Below the pieces are notes generated by a model that saw only the letters and a list, made by a program, of their open reading frames with translations, searched no databases and was not told where the DNA came from. A stretch of 64,000 nt of DNA from Petrolisthes cinctipes (taxonomy: Eukaryota; Arthropoda; Malacostraca; Decapoda; Porcellanidae), in NCBI GenBank assembly GCA_033782935.1, contig JAWQEG010001332.1:162001-226000 (forward strand). The letters run 5' to 3'. Below, one piece after another: positions 8,784 through 21,819 of the stretch (position 1 is the stretch's first letter; the number at the start of each line of letters is the position of its first letter). The position numbers and the translations under genes are program-made.

Positions 8784-10157
8784 TACTGCACTCACTGTAT
8801 GTCACGTCACGTGTAGCCAGGCTCGGCAGGCAGTTCATGTGTAAATAACTAAATATTCCAGTCCGCCATCTACTGACCGGTCCTCACACACTGTACTGCA
8901 CTCACTATGTGGCACGTCACGTGTAGCCAGGCACAGCAGGCAGTTTACGTGTAAATAATTAAATATTCCAGGCCCAGGCAAAGCAGCCAGTTCATGTGTA
9001 AATAACTAAATATTCCAGGCCGCCATCCACTGACCGGTCCTCACACACTGTACTGCACTCACTTTGTGGCACGTCACGTGTAGCCAGGCACGGCAGGCAG
9101 TTCACGTGTAAATAACTAAATATTCCAGGCCGCCATCCACTGACCAGTCCTCACACACTGTACTGCACTCACTTTGTGGCATGTCACGTGTAGCCAGGCA
9201 CGGCAGGCAGTTCACGTGTAAATAACTAAATATTCCAGGCCGCCATCCACTGACCGGTCCTCACACACTGTACTGCACTTACTGTGTGGCACGTCACGTG
9301 TAGCCAGGCACGGCAGGCAGTTCACGTGTAAATAACTAAATATTCCAGGCCCAGGCACGGCAGCCAGTTCACGTGTAAATAACTAAATATTCCAGGCCGC
9401 CATCCACTAACCGGTCCTCACACACTGCACTGCACTCACTGTGTGGCACGTCACGTGTAGCCAGGCACGGCAGGCAGTTCACGTGTAAATAACTAAATAT
9501 TCCAGGGCGCCATCCACTGACCATTCCTCACACACTGTACAGCACTCACTGTGTGTCACGTCACGTGTAGCAAGGCTCGGCAGGCAGTTCACATGTAAAT
9601 AACTAAATATTCCAGGCCGCCATTCACTGACCGTTCCTTACACACTGTACTGCACTCACTGTGTGGCACGTCACGTGTAGCCAGGCATGGCAGGCAGTTC
9701 ACGTGTAAATAACTAAATATTCCAGGCCGCCATCCACTGACCGTTCCTCACACACTGTACTGCACTCACTTTGTGTCACGTCACGTGTAGCCAGGCTCGG
9801 CAGGCAGTTCACGTGTAAATAACTAAATATTCCAGGCCGCCATCTACTGACCGGTCCTCACACACTGTACTGCACTCACTATGTGGCACGTCACGTGTAG
9901 CCAGGCACAGCAGGCAGTTTACGTGTAAATAACTAAATATTCCAGGCCTAGGCACGACAGCCAGTTCATGTGTAAATAACTAAATATTCCGGGCCGCCAT
10001 CCACTGACCGGTCCTCACACACTGTAGTGCACTCACTGTGTGGCACGTCACGTGTAGCCAGGCACGGCAGGCAGTTCACATGTAAATAACTATATATTCC
10101 AGGCTGCCATCCACTGACCGGTCCTCACACACTGTAGTGCACTCACTGTGTGTCACT

Positions 10158-10204
10158 TCACGTGTAGCCAGGCAGTTCACGTGTAGCCAGGTAAGGCAGG
10201 CAGT
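10158..10204 (+). repeat. Slippage variant (19 + 28 bp), duplicated copy
   Basis: Counterpart of 5703-5749 within the second 4.46-kb block. Confidence 0.9.
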
Positions 10205-10619
10205 TCACGTGTAAATAACTAAATATTCCAGGGCGCCATCCACTGATCGGTCCTCACACACTGTACTGCACTCACTGTGTGGCACGTCGCATGTAGCCAG
10301 GCACGGCAGGCAGTTCACGTGTAAATAACTAAATATTCCAGGCCCAGGCACGGCCGCCAGTTCACGTGTAAATAACTAAATATTCCAGGCCGCCATCCAC
10401 TGACCGGTCCTCACACACTGTACTGAACTCACTGTGTGGCACGTCACGTGTAGCCAGGCACGGCAGGCAGTTCACGTGTAAATAACTAAATATTCCAGGG
10501 CGCCATCTACTGACCGTTCCTCATACACTGTACTGCACTCACTGTGTGTCACGTCACGTGTAGCCAGGCTCGGCAGGCAGTTCACATGTAAATAACTAAA
10601 TATTCCAGGCCGCCATCCA

Positions 10620-11600
10620 CTGACCGGTCCTCACACACTGTACTACATTCAATGTGTGGCACCTCACGTGTAGCCAGGCACGGCGGCAGTTAACGTGTAA
10701 ATAACTAAATATTACAGGCCGCCATCCACTGATCGGTCCTCACACACTGTACTGCACTCACTGTGTGGCACGTCACGTGTAGCCAGGCACGGCAGGCGGT
10801 TCACGTGTAAATATCTAAATTTTCTAGGCTGCCATCCACTGAACGGTCCAAACACTCTCTACTGCACTCACTGTGTGGCATGTCACGTGTAGCCAGGCAC
10901 GGCAGGCAGTTCACGTGTAAATAACTAAATATTCCAGGCCGCCATCCACTGATCGGTCCTCACACACTGTACTGCACTCACAGTGTGGCACGTCACGTGT
11001 AGCCAGGCACGGCAGGCGGTTCACGTGTAAATACCTAAATTTTCTAGGCTGCCATCCACTGATCGGTCCTAACACTCTCTACTGCACTCACTGTGTTGCA
11101 CGTCACGTGTAGCCAGGCACGGCAGGCAGTTCACGTGTAAATAACTAAATATTCCAGGCCGCCATCCACTGACCGGTCCTCACACACTGTACTGCACTCA
11201 CAGTGTGGCACGTCATGTGTAGCCAGGCAGTTCACGTGTAGCCAGGTAAGGCAGGCAGTTCACGTGTAAATAACTAAATATTCCAGGCCGCCATCCACTG
11301 ACCGGTCCTCACACACTGTACTGCACTCACTGTGTGGCACGTCACGTGTAGCCAGGCACGGCGGCAGTTAACATGTAAATAACTAAATATTCCAGGCCGC
11401 CATCCACTGATCGGTCCTCACACACTGTACTGCACTCACTGTGTGGCACGTCACGTGTAGCCAGGCTCGGCAGGCAGTTCACTTGTAAATAACTAAATAT
11501 TCCAGTCCGCCATCCAATGACCGGTCCTCACACACTGTACTGCACTCACTGTGTGGCACGGCATGTGTAACCAGGCACGGCAGTCGGTTCACGTGTAAAT
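10620..11600 (+). repeat. Patch of diverged monomers
   Basis: Units here carry changes rare elsewhere: AAATTTTCTAGGCTGCC in place of AAATATTCCAGGCCGCC and AACACTCTCTACTGC in place of CACACACTGTACTGC (about 10.80-10.87 and again 11.02-11.09 kb), ACTACATTCAATGTG, and a one-base loss in CGGCGGCAG. The doublet 220 bp apart looks like a local two-monomer duplication. The patch may be older or less homogenised than its surroundings. Confidence 0.7.
11213..11259 (+). repeat. Slippage variant (19 + 28 bp)
   Basis: Same allele as 5703-5749, with CATGTG in the first site. Confidence 0.88.
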
Positions 11601-11670
11601 AATTAAATATTTCAGGCCGCCATCCACTGACCGGTCCTTACACACTGTAGTGCACTCACTGTGTGTCACT

Positions 11671-11717
11671 TCACGTGTAGCCAGGCAGTTCACGTGTAGC
11701 CAGGTAAGGCAGGCAGT
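11671..11717 (+). repeat. Slippage variant (19 + 28 bp)
   Basis: Same allele as 5703-5749, 458 bp after the previous one, which suggests block copying within the array. Confidence 0.88.
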
Positions 11718-13115
11718 TCACGTGTAAATAACTAAATATTCCAGGCCGCCATCCACGGACCGGTCCTCACACACTGTACTGCTCTCACTGTGTGGCACGT
11801 CACATGTAGCCAGGCACGGCAGGCAGTTCACGTGTAAATAACTAAATATTCCAGGCCGCCATTCGCTGACCGGTCCTCACACACGAAACTGCACTCATTG
11901 TGTGGCACGTCACGTGTAGCCAGGCACGGCAGGCAGTTCACATGTAAATAACTAAATATTCCAGGCCCAGGCACGGCAGCCAGTTCACGTGTAAATAACT
12001 AAATATTCCAGGCCACCATTCACTAACCGGTCCTCACACACTGTACTGCACTCACTGTGTGGCACGTCATGTGTAGCCAGGCACGGCAGCCAGTTTACGT
12101 GTAAATAACTAAATATTCAAGGCCGCCATATACTGATCGGTCCTCACACACTGTACTGCACTCACTGTGTGGCATGTCACGTGTAGCCAGCCACGGCAGG
12201 TAGTTCACGCGTAAATAACTAAATATTCCAGGCTGCCATCCACTGACCAGTCCTCACACACTGTACCGCACTCATTGTGTGGCTCGTCACGTGTAGCCAG
12301 GCACGGCAGGCAGTTTACGTGTAAATAACTAAATATTCCAGGCCGCCGTTCACTGACCGGTCCTCACACACTGTACTGCACTTACTGTGTGGCACGTCAC
12401 GTGTAGCCAGGCACGGCAGGCAGTTCACGTGTAAATAACTAAATATTCCAGGCCCAGGCACGGCAGCCAGTTCACGTGTAAATAACTAAATATTCTAGAC
12501 CGCCATCCACTGACCGGTCCTCACACACTGTACTGCACTTACTGTGTGGCACGTCACGTGTAGCCAGGCACGGCAGGCAGTTCACGTGTAAATAACTAAA
12601 TATTCCAGGGCGCCATCCACTGACAGTTCCTCACACACTGTACTGCACTCACTGTGTGTCACGTCACGTGTAGCCAGGCTCGGCAGCCAGTTCACGTGTA
12701 AATAACTAAATATTCCAGGCCGCCATTCACTGACCGGTCCTCACACACTGTACTGCACTCACTGTGTGGCACGTCACGTGTAGCCAGGCTCAGCAGGCAG
12801 TTCACATGTAAATAACTAAATATTCCAGGCCGCCATTCACTGACTGGTCCTCACACACTGTACTGCACTCACTGTGTGTCACGTCACGTGTAGCCAGGCA
12901 CGGCAGGCAGGTCACGTGTAAATAACTAAATATTCCAGGCCCAGGCACAGCAGCCAGTTCATGTGTAAATAACTAAATATTCCAGGCCGCCATCCACTGA
13001 CCGGTCCTCACACACTGTACTGCACTCACTCTGTGGCGCGTCACGTGTAGCCAGGCACAGCAGGCAGTTCACGTGTAAATAACTAAATATTCCGGGCCGC
13101 CATTCAGTGACCGGT

Positions 13116-13141
13116 CCTCACACACTGTCCTCACACACTGT
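13116..13141 (+). repeat. 13-bp tandem duplication inside one monomer
   Basis: CCTCACACACTGT occurs twice in direct succession (13116-13128 and 13129-13141). This is a private slippage event that I did not see copied elsewhere. Confidence 0.9.
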
Positions 13142-14404
13142 ACTGCACTCACTGTGTGGCACGTCACGTGTAGCCAGGCACGGCAGGCAGTTCACGTGTA
13201 AATAAGTAAATATTCCAGGGCGCCATCCACTGACCGTTCCTCACACACTGTACTGCACTCACTGTGTGTCATGTCACGTGTAGCCAGGCACAGCAGGCAG
13301 TTTACGTGTAAACAACTAAATATTCTTGGCTGCCACATACTGACCGGTCCTGACACACTGTACTGCACTCACTATGTGGCACGTCACGTGTAGCCAGGCA
13401 CAGCAAGCAGTTTACATGTAAATAACTAAATATTCCGTGCCGCCATCCACTGACCGGTCCTCACACACTGTAGTTTACTCACTGTGTGTCACGTCACGTT
13501 TAGCCAGGCACGGCAGGCAGTTCACGTGTAAATAACTAAATATTCCAGGCCGCCATCCACTGACCGGTCCTCACACACTGTACTGCACTCACTTTGTGTC
13601 ACGTCACGTGTAGCCAGGCTCGGCAGGCAGTTCACGTGTAAATAACTAAATATTCCAGGCCGCCATCTACTGACCGGTCCTCACACACTGTACTGCACTC
13701 ATTATGTGGCACGTCACGTGTAGCCAGGCACAGCAGGCAGTTTACGTGTAAATAACTAAATATTCCAGGCCTAGGCACGGAAGCCAGTTCATGTGTAAAT
13801 AACTAAATATTCCAGGCCGCCATCCTCTGACCGGTCCTCACACACTGTACTGACCTCACTGTGTGGCGCTTCACGTGTAGCCAGGCACAGCAGGCAGTTC
13901 ACGTGTAAATAACTAAATATTCCGGGCCGCCATCCACTGACCGGTCCTCACACACTGTAGTGCACTCACTGTGTGGCACGTCACGTGTAGACAGGCACGG
14001 CAGGCAGTTCACGTGTAAATAACTATATATTCCAGGCCGCCATCCTCTGACCGGTCCTCACACACTGTACTGACCTCACTGTGTGTCACGTCACGTGTAG
14101 CCAGGCACGACAAGCATTTCACGTGTAAATAACTAAATATTTCAGGCCGCCATCCACCGATCGGTCCTCACACACTGTACTGCACTCACTGTGTGGCACG
14201 TCACGTGTAGCCAGGCACAGCAGGCAGTTCACGTGTAAATAACTAAATATTCCAAGCCCAGGCTCGGCAGGCATTTTACGTGTAAATAACTAAATATTCC
14301 AGGCCCAGGCACGGCAGCCAGTTCACGTGTAAATAACTAAATATTACAGGCCGCCATCCACTGACCGGTTCTCACACACTGTACTGCACTCACTGTGTGT
14401 CTCG

Positions 14405-14460
14405 TCACGTGTAGCCAGGCAACGCAGGCAATTCACGTGTAGCCAGGCAAGGCAGGCAGT
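14405..14460 (+). repeat. Exact 28-bp duplication variant
   Basis: TCACGTGTA at 14405 and 14433, then TCATGTGTA at 14461: one full extra 28-bp step. Alleles AACGCAGG and CAAGGCAGG mark this lineage, shared with 23814 and 29813. Confidence 0.9.
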
Positions 14461-14799
14461 TCATGTGTAAATAACTAAATATTCCAGGCCGCCATTCGCT
14501 GACCGGTCCTCACACACGAAACTGCACTCATTGTGTGGCACGTCACGTAAAGCCAGGCACGGCAGGCAGTTCACGTGTAAATAACTAAATATTCCAGGCC
14601 CAGGCACGGCAGCCAGTTCACGTGTAAATAACTAAATATTCTAGGCCACCATTCACTGACCGGTCCTCACACACTGTACTGCACTAACTGTGTGGCATGT
14701 TGCGTGTAGCCAGGCACGGCATACAGTTCATGTTTAAACAACTAAATAATCCAGGCTGCCACATACTGACCGGTCCTCACACACTATACTGCACTCACT

Positions 14800-17700
14800 A
14801 TGTGGCACGTCACATGTAGCCAGGAACAGCAGGCAGTTTACATGTAAATAACTAAATATTCCGTGCCGCCATCCACTGACCGGTCCTCACACACTGTAGT
14901 TTACTCTCTGTGTGTCACTTCACGTGTAGCCAGACACGACAGGCAGTTCACGTGTAAATAACTAAATATTCCAGGCCGCCATCCACTGATCGGTCATCAC
15001 ACACTGTACTGCACTCACTGTGTGGCACGTCACGTGTAGCCAGGCACAGCAGGCAGTTCACGTGTAAATAACTAAATATTCCATGCCCAGGCATGGCAGC
15101 CAGTTCATGTGTAAATAACTAAATATTCCAGGCCTAGGCATGGCAGGCAGTTCACGTGTAAATAACTAAATATTCCAGGCCGCCATCCACTGATCGGTCA
15201 TCACACACTGTACTGCACTCACTATGTGGCGCGTCACGTGTAGCCAGGCACAGCAGGCAGTTTACGTGTAAATAACTAAATATTCCGGGCCGCCATCCAC
15301 TGACCGGTCCTCACACACTGTAGTGCACTCACGGTGTGGCATGTCACGTGTTGCCAGGCACGGCAGGCAGTTCACGTGTAAAAAACTAAATATTCCAGGC
15401 CGCCATCCACCGATCAGTCCTCACACACTGTACTGCACTCACTGTGTGGCACGTCACGTGTAGCCAGGCACAGCAGGCAGTTCACGTGTAAATAACTAAA
15501 TATTCCAGGCCCAGGCACGGCAGGCATTTCACGTGTAAATAACTAAATATTCCAGGCCGAGGCACAGCAGCCAGTTCACGTGTAAATAACTAAATATTCT
15601 AGGCCGCCATCCACTGACCGGTCCTCACACACTCTACTGCACTCACTGTGTGGCACGTCATGTGTAGCCAGGCACGGCAGGCAGTTCACGTGTAAATAAC
15701 TAAATATTCCAGGCCGCCATCTACTGACTGGTCCTCACACACTGTAGTGCACTCACTGTGTGTCACGTCACGTGTAGCCAGGCACGGCAGGCAGTTCACG
15801 TGTAAATAACTAAATATTCCAGGCTGCCATCTACTGACTGGTCCTCACACACTGTACTGCACTCACTATGTGGAACGTCACATGTAGCCAGGCACAGCAG
15901 GCAGTTTACGTGTAAATAACTAAATATTCCAGGGCACCACCCAATGACCTTTCCTCACACACTGTACTGCACTCACTGTGTGGCACGTCACATGTAGCCA
16001 GGCAATGCAGGCAGTTCACGTGTAAATAACTAAATATTCCAGGCCACCATCCACTGACCGGTCTTTACACACTGTACTGCACTCACTGTGTGGCACGTCA
16101 CATGTAGCCAGGCAATGCAGGCAGTTCACGTGTAAATAACTAAATAATTCAGGCCACCATCCACTGACCGGTCCTTACACACTGTACTGCACTCACTGTG
16201 TGGCACGTCACGTGTAGCCAGGCACAGCAGGCAGTTCACGTCTAAATAACTAAATATTCCATGCCCAGGCACGGCAGCCAGTTCACGTGTAAATAACTAA
16301 ATATTCCAGGCCTAGGCACGGCAGGCAGTTCACGTGTAAATAACTAAATATTACAGGCCGCCATCCACTGATCGGTCATCACACACTGTACTGCACTCAC
16401 TATGTGGCACGTCACGTGTAGCCAGGCACAGCAGGCAGTTCACGTGTAAATAACTAAATATTCCAGGCCGCCATCCACTGACCGGTTCTCACACACTGTA
16501 CTGCACTCACTGTGTGGCACGTCACGTGTAGCCAGACACGGCAGGCAGTTCACGTGTAAATAACTAAATATTCCATGGCGCCATCCACTGACCATTCCTC
16601 ACACACTGTACTGCACTCACTGTGTGTCACGTCACGTGTAGCCAGGCTCGGCAGGCAGTTCACATGTAAATAGCTAAATATTCCAGGCCGCCATTCACTG
16701 ACCGTTCCTTACACACTGTACTGCACTCACTGTGTGGCACGTCACGTGTAGCCAGGCATGGCAGGCAGTTCACGTGTAAATATCTAAATATTCCAGGCCG
16801 CCATCCACTGATCGTTCCTCACACACTGTACTGCACTCACTGTGTGTCACGTCACGTGTAGCCAGGCTCGGCAGGCAGTTCACGTGTAAATAACTATAAA
16901 TATTCCAGGCCGCCATCCACTGATCGTTCCTCACACACTGTACTGCACTCACTGTGTGTCACGTCACGTGTAGCCAGGCTTGGCAGGCAGTTCATGTGTA
17001 AATAACTAAATATTCCAGGCCGCCATCTACTGACCGTTCCTCACACACTGTACTACACTCACTATGTGGCACGTCACGTGTAGCCAGGCACAGCAGGCAG
17101 TTTACGTGTAAATAACTAAATATTCCACGCCCAGGCACGGCAGCCAGTTCATGTGTAAATAACTAAATATTCCAGGCCGCAATCCACTGACCGGTCCTCA
17201 CACACTGTACTGCACTCACTGTGTGGCGCGTTACGTGTAGCCAGGCACAGCAGGCAGTTCACGTGTAAATAACTAAATATTCCGGGCCGCCATCCACTGA
17301 CTGGTCCTCACACACTTTAGTGCACTCACTGTGTGGCACGTCACGTGTAGCCCGGCACGGCAGGCAGTTCACGTGTAAATAACTAAATATTCCAGGCCGC
17401 CATCCACTGACCGTTCCTCACACACTGTACTGCACTCACTGTGTGTCACGTCACGTGTAGCCAGGCTCGGCAGGCAGTTCACATGTAAATAACTAAATAT
17501 TCCAGGCCGCCATTCACTGACCGGTCCTCACACACTGTACTGCACTCACTGTGTGGCACGTCACGTGTAGCCAGGCACGGCAGGCAGTTCACGTGTAAAT
17601 AACTAAATATTCCAGGCCGCCATCCACTGATCGGTCATCACACATTGTAGTGCACTCACTGTGTGGCATGTCACGTGTAGCCAGGCACGGCAGGCAGTTC

Positions 17701-18940
17701 ACGTGTAAAAAACTAAATATTCCAGGCCGCCATCCACCGATAAGACCTCACACACTGTACTGCACTCACTGTGTGTCACGTTACGTGTAGCCAGGCACAG
17801 CAGGCAGTTCACGTGTAAATAACTAAATATTCCAGGCCCAGGCACGGCAGGCATTTCACGTGTAAATAACTAAATATTCCAGGCCGAGGCACGGCAGCCA
17901 GTTCACGTGTAAATAACTAAATATTCCAGGCCGCCATCCACTGACCGGTCCTTACACACTGTACTGCACTCACTGTGTGGCACGTCACGTGTAGCCAGGC
18001 ACGGCAGGCAGTTTACGTGTAAATAACTAAATATTCCAGGCCAAGGCACGGCAGCCAGTTCACGTGTAAATAACAAAATATTCCAGGCCGCCATCTACTG
18101 ACTGGTCCTCACACACTGTAGTGCACTCACTGTGTGTCACGTCACGTGTAGCCAGGCACGGCAGGCAGTTCACGTGTAAATAACTAAATATTCCAGGCCG
18201 CCATCTACTGACTGGTCCTCACACACTGTACTGCACTCACTATGTGGAACGTCACGTGTAGCCAGGCACAGCAGGCAGTTTACGTGTAAATAACTAAATA
18301 TTCCAGGGCGCCACCCAATGACCGTTCCTCACACACTGTACTGCACTCACTGTGTGGCACGTCACATGTAGCCAGGCACGGCAGACAGTTCATGTGTAAA
18401 CAACTAAATATTCCTGGCTGCCACATACTGACCGGTCCTGACACACTGTACTGCACTCACTATGTGGCACGTCACGTTTAGCCAGGCACAGCAGGCAGTT
18501 TACATGTAAATAACTAAATATTCCGTGCCGCCATCCACTGACCGGTCCTCACACACTGTAGTTTACTCACTGTGTGTCACGTCACGTGTAGCCAGGCACG
18601 GCAGGCAGTTCACGTGTAAATAACTAAATATTCCAGGCCGCCATCCACTGATCGGTCCTCACACACTGTATTGCACTCACTGTGTGGCACGTCACGTGTA
18701 GCCAGGCACAGCAGGCAGTTCACGTGTAAATAACTAAATATTCCATGCCCAGGCACGGCAGCCAGTTCACGTGTAAATAACTAAATATTCCAGGCCTAGG
18801 CACGGCAGGCAGTTCACGTGTAAATAACTAAATATTCCGTGCCGCCATCCACTGATCAGTCCTCACACACTGTAGTGCACTCACTGTGTGTCACGTCACG
18901 TGTAGCCTGGAACGGCAGGCAGTTCACGTGTAAATAACTA
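14800..18940 (+). repeat. Long-range duplicated block A
   Basis: Landmarks recur about 10.8 kb downstream: TTACTCTCTG at 14901 and 25598 (offset 10,697), TGATCGGTCA at 15191 and 26108 (10,917), the rare TAACTATAAA at 16891 and 27698 (10,807), and TGTAGCCTGG at 18901 and 29708 (10,807). Offset changes are whole monomers (110 or 220 bp). The match is lost after about 18,940, where GGCCCAGG follows in one copy and GGCCGCCATCC in the other. Confidence 0.85.
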
Positions 18941-19710
18941 AATATTCCAGGCCCAGGCACGGCAGGCATTTCACGTGTAAATAACTAAATATTCCAGGCC
19001 CAGGCACGGCAGCCAGTTCACGTGTAAATAACTAAATATTCCGGGCCGCCATCCACGGTCCGGTCCTCACACACTGTACTGCACTCACTGTGTGGCACGT
19101 CACGTGTAGCCAGGCACGGCAGGCAGTTCACGTGTAAATAACTAAATATTCCAGGGCACCATCCACTGACCGTTCCTCACACACTGTACTGCACTCACTG
19201 TGTGTCATGTCACGTATAGCCAGGCTCGGCAGGCAGTTCACATGTAAAAAACTAAATATTCCAGGCCGCCATTCACTGACCGGTCCTCACACACTGTACT
19301 GCACTCACTGTGTGGCACGTCACGTGTAGTTAGGCACGGCAGGCAGTTCACATGTAAAAAACTAAATATTCCAGGCCGCCATTCACTGACCGGTCCTCAC
19401 ACACTGTACTGCACTCACTGTGTGGCACGTCACATGTAGCCAGGCACGGCAGGCAGTTCACGTGTAAATAACTAAATATTCCAGGCCCAGGCACGGCAGC
19501 CAGTTCACGTGTAAATAACTAAATATTCCAGGCCGCCGTCTACTGACTGGTCCTCACACACTGTAGTGCACTCACTGTGTGTCACGTCACGTGTAGCCAG
19601 GCACGGCAAGCAGTTCACGTGTAAATAACTAAATATTCCAGGCCGCCATCTACTGACTGGTCCTCACACACTGTACTGCACTCACTATGTGGAACGTCAC
19701 GTGTAGCCAG
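18940..19710 (+). repeat. Copy of the window-start block (CACGGTCCGG / TAGTTAGG)
   Basis: The rare CACGGTCCGG at 19054 and TAGTTAGG at 19327 match 733 and 1006 (offset 18,321). It is one of three copies of this block in the window. Confidence 0.85.
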
Positions 19711-21819
19711 GCACAGCAGGCAGTTTACATGTAAATAACTAAATATTCCGTGCCGCCATCCTCTGACCGGTCCTCACACACTGTAGTTTACTCACTGTGT
19801 GTCACGTCACGTGTAGCCAGGCACGGCAGGCAGTTCACGTGTAAATAACTAAATATTCCAGGCCGCCATCCACTGACCGGTCCTCACACACTGTACTGCA
19901 CTCACTTTGTGTCACGTCACGTGTAGCCAGGCTCGGCAGGCAGTTCACGTGTAAATAACTAAATATTCCAGGCCGCCATCTACTGACCGGTCCTCACACA
20001 CTGTACTGCACTCACTATGTGGCACGTCACGTGTAGCCAGGCACAGCAGGCAGTTTACGTGTAAATAACTAAATATTCCAGGCCTAGGCACGGCAGGCAG
20101 TTCACGTGTAAATAACTAAATATTCCGGGCCGCCATCCACTGACCGGTCCTCACACACTGTAGTGCACTCACTTCCGTGGCACGTCACGTGTAGACAGGC
20201 ACGGCAGGCAGTTCACGTGTAAATAACTATATATTCCAGGCCGCCATCTACTGACCGGTCCTCACACACTGTACTGCACTCACTATGTGGCACGTCACGT
20301 GTAGCCAGGCACAGCAGGCAGTTTACGTGTAAATAACTAAATATTCCGGGCCGCCATCCACTGACCGGACCTCACACACTGTAGTGCACTCACTGTGTGT
20401 CACGTCACGTGTAGCCAGGCACGGCAAGCATTTCACGTGTAAATAACTAAATATTTCAGGCCGCCATCCACCGATCGGTCCTCACACACTGTACTGCACT
20501 CACTGTGTGGCACGTCACGTGTAGCCAGGCACAGCAGGCAGTTCACGAGTAAATAACTAAATATTCCAAGCCCAGGCTCGGCAGGCATTTTACGTGTAAA
20601 TAACTAAATATTCCAGGCCCAGGCACGGCAGCCAGTTCACGTGTAAATAACTAAATATTACAGGCCGCCATCCACTGACCGGTCCTCACACACTGTACTG
20701 CACTCACTGTGTGGCACGTCACGTGTAGCCAGGAACGGCAGGCAGTTTACGTGTAAATAACTAAATATTCCAGGCCGCCATCCACTGACCGTTCCTCACA
20801 CACTGTACTGCACTCACTGTGTGTCACGTCACGTGTAGCCAGGCTCGGCAGGCAGTTCACATGTAAATAACTAAATATTCCAGGCCGCCATTCACTGACC
20901 GGTCCTCACACACTGTACTGCACTCACTGTGTGGCACGTCACGTGTAGCCAGGCACGGCAGGCAGTTCACGTGTAAATAACTAAATATTCCAGGCCGCCA
21001 TCCACTGATCGGTCATCACACATTGTACTGCACTCACTATGTGGCGCGTCACGTGTAGCCAGGCACAGCAGGCAGTTTACGTGTAAATAACTAAATATTC
21101 CGGGCCGCCATCCACTGACCGGTCCTCACACACAGTAGTGCACTCACGGTGTGGCATGTCACGTGTTGCCAGGCACGGCAGGCAGTTCACGTGTAAATAA
21201 CTAAATATTCCAGGCCGCCATATACTGACCGGTCCTCACACACTGTACTGCACTCACTGTGTGGCACGTCACGTTTAGCCAGGCATGGCAGGCAGTTCAC
21301 GTGTAAATAACTAAATATTCCGGGCCGCCATCCACTGACCGGTCCTCACACACTGTACTGCACTTACTGTGTGGCACGTCACGTGTAGCCAGGCACGGCA
21401 GGCAGTTCACATGTAAATAACTAAATATTCCAGGCCGCCATCCACTGACCGTTCCTCACACACTGTACTGCACTCACTGTGTGTCACGTCACGTGTTGCC
21501 AGGCTCGGCAGGCAGTTCACATGTAAATAACTAAATATTCCAGGCCGCCATTCACTGACCGGTCCTCACACACTGTACTGCACTCACTGTGTGGCACGTC
21601 ACGTGTAGCCAGGCACAGCAGGCAGTTCACGTGTAAATAACTAAATATTCCAGGCCGCCATCCACTGATCGGTCATCACACATTGTACTGCACTCACTAT
21701 GTGGCACGTCAAGTGTAGTCAGGCACAGCAGGCAGTTTACGTGTAAATAACTAAATATTCCGGGCCGCCATCCACTGACCGGTCCTCACACACTGTAGTG
21801 CACTCACTGTGTGGCATGT

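Larger units (their letters stand above)
5887..10341. repeat. Segmental duplication copy 2 (4,455 bp, satellite plus LTR-like insert)
   Basis: Second tandem copy of 1431-5886. It departs from copy 1 at GGCCCAGGCACGGCCGCC, where the flanking array resumes. Within the insert I noted about eleven differences between copies, one of them a base of poly-C, i.e. roughly 99.4% identity by eye. The duplication is therefore recent relative to the divergence among monomers. Confidence 0.92.

Noticed and set aside
16770..16952. Short frames across satellite units (also 17903-18094, 27577-27759, 35686-35895)
   Set aside because: They translate the repeat itself. Since 110 is not divisible by 3, each runs through about two units in shifting frame and then stops.
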